A DNA stretch of 7,812 nt from Sphingomonadaceae bacterium (GCA_004282995.1 SHLU01000111.1:1-7812), one strand, 5' to 3'; numbered from the stretch's first letter, positions 1 through 7,171 are shown. A program made the numbers and translations. The notes: generated by a model from the letters alone, not told the origin.

Positions 1-1
1 G

Positions 2-259
2 CTATTCCGCGAGTGGCTGCAGGTTCACTATCCCGAGCGGGCAGGCAAGGTGATGAGTATTGTTCGTTCGATCCGTGATGGAAAAGACAACGATCCCAGC
101 TTTTTCAGCCGCCTCAAGCCGAACGGGGTCTGGGCCGACCTGTTCCGTGCTCGCTTCGCTCTCGCCTGCAAGCGCACAGTGATTGGCAAGACCCGTTTCA
201 ATCTCGATTGTTCGGCTTTTCGCAAGCCACCCCAAGGTGGGCAACTCAGGTTGCTTTGA
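2..259 (+). CDS. PA0069 family radical SAM protein, C-terminal fragment
   Basis: This is the 3' end of a gene that begins left of the window; 85 codons are visible, ending in TGA. The visible part starts LFREWLQVHYPERAGKVMSI. It continues with an arginine- and glycine-rich stretch followed by an NDPSFFSR motif, then a RARFALACKR helix, and finishes with FRKPPQGGQLRLL. This order (a W-x-x-x-H-Y-P-x-R-A helix, a basic loop with N-D-P-x-F, an R-F-x-x-A-C-x-R helix, a proline-rich tail ending G-Q-L) matches what I recall of the C-terminus of the PA0069/COG1533 (SplB-like) radical SAM proteins. The CxxxCxxC iron-sulfur cluster motif would lie upstream and cannot be checked. The substrate of this family is not established, and the assignment rests on the tail only. 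An internal ATG at 50 is in frame but is not the likely start, since the reading frame and family similarity continue upstream. Confidence 0.72.
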   Translation, partial: LFREWLQVHYPERAGKVMSIVRSIRDGKDNDPSFFSRLKPNGVWADLFRARFALACKRTVIGKTRFNLDCSAFRKPPQGGQLRLL

Positions 260-279
260 TGCGGCACTTCGATCCACCG

Positions 280-293
280 CCGGAACTCTCCGG
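280..293 (+). terminator. Weak stem-loop after the radical SAM gene
   Basis: CCGGA (280-284), loop ACTC, TCCGG (289-293) forms a perfect 5-bp GC-rich stem 21 bases after the radical SAM stop codon. No run of T follows, so it is at best a weak terminator. It could also be chance. Confidence 0.22.
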
Positions 294-350
294 GTGTAAC
301 TGTATTGCAATTAAGCCGAGGTTGAAGACGAAAGGCCCCGTATCGATCCC

Positions 351-1085
351 GTGTCCTTACCCCTGATTGCCCTGATCATCGCCGCTGGCTTCGCCGCGAT
401 CCATCTCTTCGCAGGGAGGCTACGGTTTCTCGAAACCACCCCGCGGAGCGCCTACCTCTCGGCCGCCGGTGGGATTGCGGTCGCATATGTCTTTCTGCAC
501 CTTCTGCCCGAACTGTTCGAGCACCGGGCTACTTTCGTTGAACATCTGCGTCTCGCTGAAGACAATGCCGAGACCCTGCTGTTTTCGCTCGCGCTCACCG
601 GCTTGGTGATCTTCTACGGGGTCGAGCGCGCGATATTGGCGCACGGGCCGGAAAGGATCGAAACGATCGAAGAGCCCGAACCGAGCGCCATGTTCTGGTT
701 TCACATCGCCGCCTTCGGGATCTACAACTTTCTGATCGGCTATCTCCTGTCGGAGCGAGCTGAGGAAGCCAGCCGCGAACTGGTGCTCTACGCCATCGCC
801 ATGGGTGTTCACTTCGTCACCAACGATCACGGTCTGAGGATGCATCACCAATGCCTGTATGACCGCTATGCCCGCTGGGTCCTCGCTGCCGCAGTGCTGG
901 CCGGGACTGTTGTCGGAGCAATCTTGCCGGTCGGACCGGAGGCGCTGGCAATGCTGTTTGCCCTTTTGGGAGGCGGTGTAATCCTCAACGTACTAAAAGA
1001 GGAATTGCCTGCCGAACGCGAGAGCCGGTTCTGGCCCTTCGCCCTGGCCACGCTCGCCTATGCGTTGCTGTTGGCGGCACTGTGA
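351..1085 (+). CDS. Eight-helix integral membrane protein, ZIP-transporter-like
   Basis: A 244-residue, very hydrophobic protein of the inner membrane. About eight membrane segments can be read, near residues 3-22, 35-55, 75-96, 114-133, 144-160, 175-194, 197-215 and 226-244. Several features recall the ZIP (zinc/iron permease) fold. Segment 2 ends in HLLPEL (His50, Pro53, Glu54). Segment 4 carries His118 and Asn126. Segment 5 has His154, Asn158, Asp159 and His160, followed by His165-His166. Segment 7 resembles segment 2 (glycine pair, then a K-E-E-L-P end at 216-220), as expected for the pseudo-symmetric halves of ZIP proteins. The classic HNxxDG and HExPHE motifs are not intact, so metal transport is an inference; it may be a divergent relative of unknown role. 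The start is GTG at 351: an in-frame stop (TAA at 312) and no ATG, GTG or TTG codon in frame between leave no earlier choice. AAAGG at 331-335 is a distant, weak ribosome binding site. Confidence 0.78.
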   Translation: MSLPLIALIIAAGFAAIHLFAGRLRFLETTPRSAYLSAAGGIAVAYVFLHLLPELFEHRATFVEHLRLAEDNAETLLFSLALTGLVIFYGVERAILAHGPERIETIEEPEPSAMFWFHIAAFGIYNFLIGYLLSERAEEASRELVLYAIAMGVHFVTNDHGLRMHHQCLYDRYARWVLAAAVLAGTVVGAILPVGPEALAMLFALLGGGVILNVLKEELPAERESRFWPFALATLAYALLLAAL

Positions 1086-1113
1086 ATGTCGATGATCGCA
1101 ACCATCCGGCGCT

Positions 1114-1134
1114 GGGTCAGCCGAAGTGTGACCC
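1114..1134. terminator. Stem-loop between convergent genes (possible bidirectional terminator)
   Basis: GGGTCA (1114-1119) and TGACCC (1129-1134) form a perfect 6-bp stem with a 9-base loop. A second short hairpin, GCCC (1135-1138) with GGGC (1144-1147), lies next to it. The first stem covers the DUF1330 stop codon (1117-1119) and lies 28 bases beyond the stop of the membrane protein gene. There is no T-tract on either strand, so canonical intrinsic termination is uncertain. The position in a 31-bp convergent gap is the main support. Confidence 0.33.
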
Positions 1135-1551
1135 GCCCTCTCCGGGCTGGAACCGAACCAACCTGCTATCGACAAGCGCGGCAGTGCGATTGACCACGGC
1201 CTTTTGGTATTCAGGGTCCTTGATCATTTCGAAGAACGCGCCCGAATTGGGGTATTGCGCCACGAAGCCATCGTCCCAGCGCTCGTCATCGGGGCCTGTC
1301 ACCATGGTCTGGAACGCGCCGCGCCATACGATCGTCCCGCCGACGCGCTGGAAGATCGGACCGCTAGTCTTGCCATATTCTTCGTATGCCCGGCGCCCGG
1401 TCAAGCCATTGCCGCGCAGTGCGTGACCTTCGGGATATTCGGCCTTCTCGCGATAGCGCAGCAGGTTGAGCATCTGGATCGGCTCGTCGCGCGGCAATGC
1501 CTTGAAGGCGGCGAAATTGGCAGGGCTTGGATCGATATAGGTCTCGCTCAT
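1117..1551 (-). CDS. DUF1330 domain-containing protein
   Basis: A soluble protein of 144 residues with no signal peptide or membrane segment. It has the hallmarks of DUF1330, a small alpha/beta family of the dimeric ferredoxin-like barrel type. A QMLNLLRYRE strand lies near residues 26-35. A Y-E-E-Y-G-K helix follows near 56-61. GGTIVWRG leads into an acidic D-D-E-R-W-D-D segment, then a helix with YPNSGAFFEMIKDPEYQKA and a final strand ending LVRF. The biochemical function of the family is not known. The ATG at 1551 is preceded at 7 bases by a perfect GGAGG, and the gene follows the acyl-CoA ligase stop codon after only 2 bases, so the two are co-transcribed and probably translationally coupled. 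This suggests, without proving, a role linked to fatty-acyl-CoA or related carboxylic acid metabolism. The same open frame runs upstream to 1851 within the ligase gene, but that extension has no family similarity and is a shadow. Confidence 0.87.
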   Translation of the reverse strand: MSETYIDPSPANFAAFKALPRDEPIQMLNLLRYREKAEYPEGHALRGNGLTGRRAYEEYGKTSGPIFQRVGGTIVWRGAFQTMVTGPDDERWDDGFVAQYPNSGAFFEMIKDPEYQKAVVNRTAALVDSRLVRFQPGEGGSHFG

Positions 1552-1553
1552 CG

Positions 1554-3152
1554 TCACGCCTCCAGCTTGTAGTCCTTGAACCGCTCCCGCAGGTCCTTCT
1601 TGCTGATCTTGCCGGTCGCGGTGTGGGGAATGTCGTCGACGAACTCGACTGCGTCGGGCAGCCACCACTTGGCGACCTTGTCCGACAGGAAGGCGATGAT
1701 GCTCTCCGCTTCGACTTCCTCGCCTTCCTTCTTGACCACGAACAGGACCGGGCGCTCGTCCCACTTGGGGTGATACATTCCCACCGCTGCCGCTTCGGCA
1801 ACGCCCGGATGACCAACGGCGGCGTTCTCCAGTTCGACCGAACTGATCCATTCGCCACCCGATTTGATCACGTCCTTGGTCCGGTCGGTCAGTTGCAATG
1901 TGCCGTCCGGGTGCAGGATGCCGACATCACCGGTGTCGAACCAGCCATCATTGCCGACCGCGTCCTTATCGGCCTTGAAGTAGCGCTTGATGATCCACGG
2001 TCCGCGAATTTGCAGGGCACCCGAGGTTTCACCGTCGCGCGGCAATTCGGTGCCCATGTCGTCGAGATCCACGGTGCGCAGTTCGACCCCGAAGGTCGGA
2101 CGTCCCTGCATCGCGCACTTGTCGACCTTTTCGTCGAGCGTGAGCTGGTCCCAATCATGCGTCGGCCCGCCGACCGTGCCGATGGGGCTGGTTTCAGTCA
2201 TGCCCCAGGCATGTTGCACCCGCGTGCCGTTTTCGAGCAGGCGCCGGATCATGAACTTGGGCGCGGCCGATCCGCCAATCGTGGCGGCCTTGAGCGGCGG
2301 CAAGTCGAGCCCTTCCTTGTCGCAATACTCGAAGTGCGCCAGCCACACGGTAGGTACACCGGCGCTGTCGGTAACGCCCTCGTCAAGCATGAGCTGATGC
2401 AGAACAGCCGGATCGTTGACCGCCGAGAACACGAATTTGATGCCCGCCATCGCCCCGGCATAGGGCAGGCCCCAGCTGGCCGCGTGGAACATCGGGACGA
2501 CTGGCAGCATCACCGAGGAAGCGCTGAAATTGAAGGCCGCCGGCTGGAGACCTGCCATGGCGTGCAGAACAGTTGATCTGTGTTCGTATTGCACGCCCTT
2601 GGGATTACCGGTGGTGCCGCTGGTATAACAAATCATGCACGGGTCGGTTTCCTGGCCGGAGACCCATTCGTAATTACCATCCTGTTCGCCGATCCAGTCC
2701 TCGAAGGCGGTCGTATGCTCGCCACTGTCGAAACAGATATAGTGTTCGACAGTGGTCCAACGGTCGCGCATCGTGTCGATGATCGGCTGGAAGGCCGCAT
2801 CGTAGAGCATGACCTTGTCTTCGGCGTGATTGACGATGTATTCGAGCTGGTCCTCGAACAGGCGCGGATTGACCGTGTGCAGCACCCCGCCCATCCCTGC
2901 CACGCCGTACCAGCTGACCAGGTGGCGCGAATGGTTCATGGCCATGCTGGCGACACGTTCGCCTTTCTTGATGCCGAGTGCCTCGAGCGCTTGCGCCATT
3001 TTCAGCGCGTCGGTGCGGATGCCGGCCCAATTGGTGCGGGTTTCACTGCCATCAGCCCAGCGAGTGACGATCTCGCGATCGCCTGCCTCGCGCGCCGCGT
3101 GATCTATCACGTGGGTCACGCGCATGGTCCATTCTTGCATCGCTCCGAGCAT
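1554..3152 (-). CDS. Fatty-acyl-CoA ligase (AMP-forming, medium/long chain)
   Basis: A 532-residue member of the ANL (acyl-CoA synthetase) superfamily. It activates a fatty acid with ATP to an acyl-adenylate and then to the CoA thioester, feeding beta-oxidation in the cytoplasm. The ATP-binding loop is YTSGTTGNPKG (176-186). The GMTETSP motif has Glu320, DGWFDTGD ends at Asp409 and contacts the ribose, and the adenylation lysine is Lys515 in TATGKISKKDL. The FHAASWGLPYAG stretch places Trp227 where Thermus long-chain ligase has its gating tryptophan, which argues for a fatty acid substrate. Overall it resembles AlkK/FadD-type ligases; chain length preference cannot be told. The start is chosen at ATG 3152 (MLGAMQEW), which matches the family's usual N-terminus and lies 6 bases after AGGA; ATG 3158 two codons upstream is possible. 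The open frame continues to 3368 inside dnaE without similarity. The gene lies 86 bases after dnaE and is coupled to DUF1330 downstream. Confidence 0.93.
   Translation of the reverse strand: MLGAMQEWTMRVTHVIDHAAREAGDREIVTRWADGSETRTNWAGIRTDALKMAQALEALGIKKGERVASMAMNHSRHLVSWYGVAGMGGVLHTVNPRLFEDQLEYIVNHAEDKVMLYDAAFQPIIDTMRDRWTTVEHYICFDSGEHTTAFEDWIGEQDGNYEWVSGQETDPCMICYTSGTTGNPKGVQYEHRSTVLHAMAGLQPAAFNFSASSVMLPVVPMFHAASWGLPYAGAMAGIKFVFSAVNDPAVLHQLMLDEGVTDSAGVPTVWLAHFEYCDKEGLDLPPLKAATIGGSAAPKFMIRRLLENGTRVQHAWGMTETSPIGTVGGPTHDWDQLTLDEKVDKCAMQGRPTFGVELRTVDLDDMGTELPRDGETSGALQIRGPWIIKRYFKADKDAVGNDGWFDTGDVGILHPDGTLQLTDRTKDVIKSGGEWISSVELENAAVGHPGVAEAAAVGMYHPKWDERPVLFVVKKEGEEVEAESIIAFLSDKVAKWWLPDAVEFVDDIPHTATGKISKKDLRERFKDYKLEA
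1559..1563 (-). promoter_or_regulatory. Strong ribosome binding site of the DUF1330 gene
   Basis: GGAGG on the minus strand, 7 bases before the ATG at 1551, sits within the last codons of the acyl-CoA ligase gene. It fixes the DUF1330 start and indicates that ribosomes finishing the ligase can reinitiate there. Confidence 0.75.
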
Positions 3153-3158
3153 CGGCAT

Positions 3159-3169
3159 TCCTCTCCCTT
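3159..3169 (-). promoter_or_regulatory. Ribosome binding site of the acyl-CoA ligase
   Basis: The minus strand reads AAGGGAGAGGA here, directly next to ATG 3158 and 6 bases before ATG 3152. The spacing favours 3152 as the used start, because AGGA abutting a start codon is too close to work well. The GGAG core 4 bases from 3158 leaves some doubt. Confidence 0.6.
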
Positions 3170-3187
3170 GAATGGCTATTTGAAACC

Positions 3188-3217
3188 TAGATAGGGCGGG
3201 GAAAGCATACCCGGCAA
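3188..3217 (-). promoter_or_regulatory. Possible sigma-70-like promoter for the ligase/DUF1330 unit
   Basis: The minus strand has TTGCCG (3217-3212), 18 bases, then TATCTA (3193-3188), within the 80-base stretch between the dnaE stop and the ligase. Both boxes are imperfect, and the -35 candidate overlaps one arm of a weak inverted repeat. Read-through from dnaE is the alternative. Confidence 0.25.
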
Positions 3218-3238
3218 GCAGGAAATTGACTGCCGAGA

Positions 3239-6200
3239 TCAGGCAGCGCGGCCGAAACGCCGCCGCAGCGGACCCATTTTTGGTATCAGCGTTACGTTGT
3301 CCAACCCGTCGACTTCCTGCAGCTGTTCGGCAAGCGAGCCGTCGAGCGCGAAGTCGTGCCCGAGACACATGGTACAGTACTCACCATCTCCCAGATCGAG
3401 CCTCGCCTGCACTTCGCCGTGGCCCTGCTTTCCCGGTTGGAGCGCCAGCGCCAACTCGGCAATCGCCGCCTCGGTGTTCACTTCCAGGCTGAGCAGCATC
3501 CGTTGGCCTCCCGCCACTGCATCGAGCGGGCGGGCACTGCGCACGGTCACCCGCGGCGGTTCGTCGGGCGACGGAGAGTCCAGTTCAACGGTCAGCAGCA
3601 CGCAGGTGCCATCGCTAGCCCATTGTTTGAAGTTGTCGACCAGCCCATCTTCGAAGCACGCTGCGCTGAATTGGCCCGAGCTGTCGGAAAAGTCAGCCCG
3701 TACGAACGGCGCGCCGCGCCGAGTAGTGCCGATATTCACCTTCTCGACCAATGCGGCCATCATCGCGCTCGCCCGACCTCCTTCAGGCGCGCCGGCTTCC
3801 ATCAACGAGGCGTAAGGCCTGGCGCCATTGGCGCTGGCGATATCCCGATAGGCTTGGACCGGGTGGGCTGAGAAATAGAAACCAAAGTTCTCCCGCTCCT
3901 TGGCCATCCGGGTGGCGCGGTCCCAATCTTCTGCCTCTTTGAGCCGCAAGCTGTCCTCGGCAGCGATATCCTGCGCGCCGAACAGCGCCTCCTGTCCGCT
4001 GGTGCGCTCGCGCAAAGCCGCGTCGGCGGTGGCCAGTAACAGGTCGATATTGGCCGCCAGTTTGCCGCGATTGGGTTCAAGTTTGTCGAGAGCGCCCGCA
4101 GCAATCAGTGCTTCCAACTGACGCGAGTTCATCGCCCCTTGCGGAAGACGCTCGAACAGGTCAGCGAGGCTCGCGAAAGGACCGCCGTTGGCGCGTTCAT
4201 CCACGATCGCTGCCATTGCTTTCTCGCCCACATTGCGAATGCCCGCCAGTGCATAGCGAACAGCGTAGCCGTCATCGGTCCGCTCGACAGTGAATTCGGC
4301 TTCGGAGCTGTTGATATCGGGTGGTGCGACCTCGCGCCCCCCGCGCCGCGCATCGTCGACGAATACGCTGAGCTTTTCCGACTGGTGCATGTCAAAGCAC
4401 ATCGAGGCGGCGAAAAATTCTTCCGGGTAATGGGCCTTGAGCCAGGCAGTCTGATAGGCGAGCAGCGCGTAGGCGGCAGCATGCGACTTGTTGAAGCCAT
4501 AGCCGGCGAATTTGTTGATCAAATCAAACAACTCGTTGGCCTTGGCGGCGTCGATATCGGAAACGCGCGCGCAGCCTTCAACGAAGATCCGCCGCTGCTT
4601 GTCCATCTCGGCCTGGTTTTTCTTGCCCATCGCCCGGCGAAGCAAATCTGCATCACCGAGCGAGTATCCGGCCAGGATCTGCGCCGCCTGCATCACCTGT
4701 TCCTGGTAGACGAAGATGCCGTAGGTTTCGGCAAGGATCTCTTCCAGCTTGGGGTGCGGGTATTCAATGGGCTCTTGGCCAGCCTTGCGCTTGCCGAACA
4801 ACGGGATGTTGTCCATCGGGCCGGGCCGATACAGCGAAACGAGCGCAATGATGTCCTCAAACTTGGTCGGCTTCACCGCCGTCAGCGTGCGCCGCATCCC
4901 TTCGGATTCAAGCTGGAACACGCCGACCGTATCGCCGCGCTTCATCAGTTCGTAGACCGCCGGATCGTCCCAGGCGAGCGCGCCCAGATCGACCTCGATC
5001 CCGCGCAATTCCAGCAGATCGACTGCCTTTTGCAGGACCGACAGGGTCTTGAGGCCAAGGAAGTCGAACTTCACCAACCCGCTGCTTTCAACATGCTTCA
5101 TGTCGAACTGGGTCACCGGCATGTCCGAGCGGGGGTCACGATAGAGCGGGACCAACTCGCTCAATGGACGGTCCCCGATGACTACGCCGGCAGCGTGGGT
5201 GGAGCTGTTGCGCGGCAGCCCCTCCAACTGCATCGCCAGGTCGATCAGCGCCTTGGTATCGTTGTCGTTGGAATATTCGGCCTTGAAATCGGCTACACCG
5301 TTGAGCGCGCGCGGCAGAGTCCAGGGATCGGTCGGATGGTTGGGCACCATCTTGCACAGGCGATCGGTTCGATTGTAGCCATAGTCGGCAATCCGCCCGA
5401 CATCGCGCAGGACCGCCCGCGCCTTCAGCTTGCCGAAGGTGATGATCTGCGCGACCTTGTCCTGCCCATAGCGCTGCTGGACATAGCGGATCACCTCGCC
5501 GCGGCGCGTTTCGCAGAAATCGATGTCGAAGTCCGGCATCGAAATACGTTCGGGATTGAGAAAGCGTTCGAACAGCAGGCCGAGCCGGATCGGATCAAGA
5601 TCGGTGATCGTCAGCGCCCAGGCCACCAGCGAACCGGCGCCCGAACCACGGCCCGGGCCCACCGGAATGCCTTTTTCCTTGGCCCATCCGATAAAGTCGG
5701 CAACGATCAGGAAGTAACCCGGGAAACCCATCCGGTTGATAATGCCAATCTCGTATTCGAGCCGTTCGAAATAAGTCCTGCGCTCGTCGTCCGACAGCCC
5801 CTCATAAGGAGCGAGCCGCTTTTCAAGACCAGCGGTAGCCTGCTCGCGCAGCATGCGTTCCTCACCTTCGAGGTCGCCAGCAAGGCTGGGCAGGATAGGG
5901 TCGCGATGAGGCGGCGCGAAGGCGCAACGCTGGGCTACAACCAGTGTGTTGGCAGTCGCCTCGGGCAGATCCGGAAAGATTTCCTCCATCATGCGCGCCG
6001 ACTTGACCCAACCTTCCTTGTCGGTGTGCGGGCGGTCGTCCTCGTCGAGCTTATAGCTGCCGGCAATGCACAGCATCGCATCATGAGCCTTGGCGAAATG
6101 CGCCTCGGCAAAATTGGCCGGATTAGTCGCCACCAATGGCAGATCGCGGGCATAAGCAAGTTCGATCAGCGCCGCTTCGGCAGCTATTTCGGTGGCGTTA

Positions 6201-6718
6201 CCACGCCGCGCCAGTTCGACGTAGAGACGGCCTGGAAACAGCGCCTCGAGCTGGTCGGCATAACGCGCAGCGTGTTCAGCCTGTCCTTCTGCCAGCAGTC
6301 GGGTCATGCCGCCCTCGCTGGCACCTGTCAGCGCAATCAAGCCGCCGGTGTGATTTTCGAAGTCGTCGAGCGAAACATGCGGCGCGAGTTCGAGTGGCCT
6401 TTCGAGATGTGCGCGGCTGACGAGGTGGCACAGGTTGAGATAGCCTTCCTCGTCCTGAGCAAACACCGGCAGGGAATCGATTGCATTGGAATGGGGTCGC
6501 GCCACACCGACAAGCGCGCCGATGATTGGCTGGACGCCTTCTTCCCGGCAGGCGCTGGCAAAAGCAACCGCGCCATAAAGGCCATTGCGGTCACAGATCG
6601 CAATCGCTGGAAATCCGCGCTCCCTCGCCAGTTTTGCCAGTGCCTTCGGGTCGATCGCCCCTTCAAGCAGCGAATAGCTCGACAGGACGCGCAAGGGAAC
6701 GAAGGGAGCAAATGCCAT
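3239..6718 (-). CDS. dnaE: DNA polymerase III subunit alpha
   Basis: The catalytic subunit of the replicative polymerase, 1159 residues, close to the 1160 of E. coli DnaE. An N-terminal PHP domain (about 1-220) begins PFVPLRVLSSYSLLEGA. Its first metal-binding histidine is replaced (Leu12), so PHP proofreading is probably lost and a separate DnaQ exonuclease is expected. The C-family polymerase core shows GPGRGSGAGSLVAW and PDFDIDF with catalytic Asp396 and Asp398. The third aspartate is Asp552 in KFDFLGLKTL. The YGFNKSHAAAYALLAYQTAW stretch lies around 740-760. A QEALF segment at 909-913 fits the internal beta-clamp-binding motif. An OB-fold region follows from about 980 to 1060. This is DnaE1 type, not the shorter ImuC/DnaE2 type. 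The start at ATG 6718 gives MAFAPFVPL, similar to relatives; GTG at 6742 would add eight residues. Neither start has a clear ribosome binding site. The spacing to the small membrane protein gene is 94 bases. Confidence 0.97.
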   Translation of the reverse strand: MAFAPFVPLRVLSSYSLLEGAIDPKALAKLARERGFPAIAICDRNGLYGAVAFASACREEGVQPIIGALVGVARPHSNAIDSLPVFAQDEEGYLNLCHLVSRAHLERPLELAPHVSLDDFENHTGGLIALTGASEGGMTRLLAEGQAEHAARYADQLEALFPGRLYVELARRGNATEIAAEAALIELAYARDLPLVATNPANFAEAHFAKAHDAMLCIAGSYKLDEDDRPHTDKEGWVKSARMMEEIFPDLPEATANTLVVAQRCAFAPPHRDPILPSLAGDLEGEERMLREQATAGLEKRLAPYEGLSDDERRTYFERLEYEIGIINRMGFPGYFLIVADFIGWAKEKGIPVGPGRGSGAGSLVAWALTITDLDPIRLGLLFERFLNPERISMPDFDIDFCETRRGEVIRYVQQRYGQDKVAQIITFGKLKARAVLRDVGRIADYGYNRTDRLCKMVPNHPTDPWTLPRALNGVADFKAEYSNDNDTKALIDLAMQLEGLPRNSSTHAAGVVIGDRPLSELVPLYRDPRSDMPVTQFDMKHVESSGLVKFDFLGLKTLSVLQKAVDLLELRGIEVDLGALAWDDPAVYELMKRGDTVGVFQLESEGMRRTLTAVKPTKFEDIIALVSLYRPGPMDNIPLFGKRKAGQEPIEYPHPKLEEILAETYGIFVYQEQVMQAAQILAGYSLGDADLLRRAMGKKNQAEMDKQRRIFVEGCARVSDIDAAKANELFDLINKFAGYGFNKSHAAAYALLAYQTAWLKAHYPEEFFAASMCFDMHQSEKLSVFVDDARRGGREVAPPDINSSEAEFTVERTDDGYAVRYALAGIRNVGEKAMAAIVDERANGGPFASLADLFERLPQGAMNSRQLEALIAAGALDKLEPNRGKLAANIDLLLATADAALRERTSGQEALFGAQDIAAEDSLRLKEAEDWDRATRMAKERENFGFYFSAHPVQAYRDIASANGARPYASLMEAGAPEGGRASAMMAALVEKVNIGTTRRGAPFVRADFSDSSGQFSAACFEDGLVDNFKQWASDGTCVLLTVELDSPSPDEPPRVTVRSARPLDAVAGGQRMLLSLEVNTEAAIAELALALQPGKQGHGEVQARLDLGDGEYCTMCLGHDFALDGSLAEQLQEVDGLDNVTLIPKMGPLRRRFGRAA

Positions 6719-6812
6719 CAGACCACTATGGGCAGGCGACACGGATTCGCAAAGCCGGTTTGGGGATAAGACGGTTCAAAAATAGTCGCTGCCGAACAAG
6801 GGGACCAGACAA

Positions 6813-7154
6813 TCAGACTGGCGCAATGTCTTCCCTTGCCGCAGCAATCTTGCGGCGGGTCTGCCGCACCTGCGCAACCGCCCCGTAGATCACCAGCACT
6901 GCCAGGAATATCCACACCCACAGCGGTATGTCTTGTCCGTAAACGGCGAGGTAGAGATAAGCCGAAACGAAGAAAAACCCCGCCAGCATGGTCGGTAAAA
7001 TTGTCGACTTGCCAGCGCGCGCGTTGCGGATCAGCCACGCGATCGAGGTTAAAAAGAACGGGATCGCGCCGACGTAAATGGCGACGAAGACATACGGGTT
7101 GACGTTATACTGCGCGCCCTGTGCCAGGATCCACAGGTTGATCGTTTCGAGCAT
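6813..7154 (-). CDS. Small three-helix membrane protein, function unknown
   Basis: A 113-residue inner-membrane protein. After an amphipathic start (MLETINLWILAQGAQYNVNP) come three membrane segments, near residues 21-43, 50-72 and 77-97. A short basic linker, RNARAGKS, lies between the first and second. The tail, RQTRRKIAAAREDIAPV, is positively charged and then acidic and probably lies in the cytoplasm. No catalytic, metal or heme motif is visible, and I can assign no family function. From memory, similar hypothetical proteins occur in sphingomonads. The start is well supported: GAAGG lies 5 bases before the ATG. The gene follows gpx by 53 bases on the same strand and precedes dnaE by 94 bases, so co-transcription with gpx is possible, though a candidate promoter lies in between. 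Confidence 0.8.
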   Translation of the reverse strand: MLETINLWILAQGAQYNVNPYVFVAIYVGAIPFFLTSIAWLIRNARAGKSTILPTMLAGFFFVSAYLYLAVYGQDIPLWVWIFLAVLVIYGAVAQVRQTRRKIAAAREDIAPV

Positions 7155-7171
7155 AAGTGCCTTCTCGCTTG

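Noticed and set aside
260..350. Promoter or general stress (GGAAC...GTT) site before the ZIP-like gene
   Set aside because: GGAAC occurs at 282-286, but no CGTT-type -10 box lies 16-17 bases downstream, and no sigma-70-like pair with proper spacing was seen.
1552..1851. N-terminal extension of the DUF1330 frame into the ligase gene
   Set aside because: Low-complexity Gly/Arg-rich sequence without similarity; the GGAGG and ATG at 1551 fit the family start.
1527..2576. A 349-codon open frame on the plus strand opposite the acyl-CoA ligase
   Set aside because: Same reasoning: the minus-strand ligase is unmistakable and the plus-strand product has no family features.
3212..3235. CGGCA...TGCCG inverted repeat just after dnaE as a terminator
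   Set aside because: Only a 5-bp stem with a 14-base loop and no T-tract; it also overlaps a possible -35 box.
3153..3368. N-terminal extension of the ligase frame into dnaE
   Set aside because: The added residues are arginine-rich, unlike ligase N-termini, and the good ribosome binding site lies next to 3152/3158.
4139..6769. An 876-codon open frame on the plus strand, antisense to dnaE
   Set aside because: It lies fully opposite a certain gene with catalytic motifs, shows no recognisable domain, has an unusual composition (many His, Arg, Gln), and is what GC-rich codon use produces on the opposite strand.
6743..6812. Promoter or terminator between the small membrane protein gene and dnaE
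   Set aside because: A CTATTTTTG stretch is present on the minus strand, but no stable stem precedes it and no -35/-10 pair with proper spacing was found.
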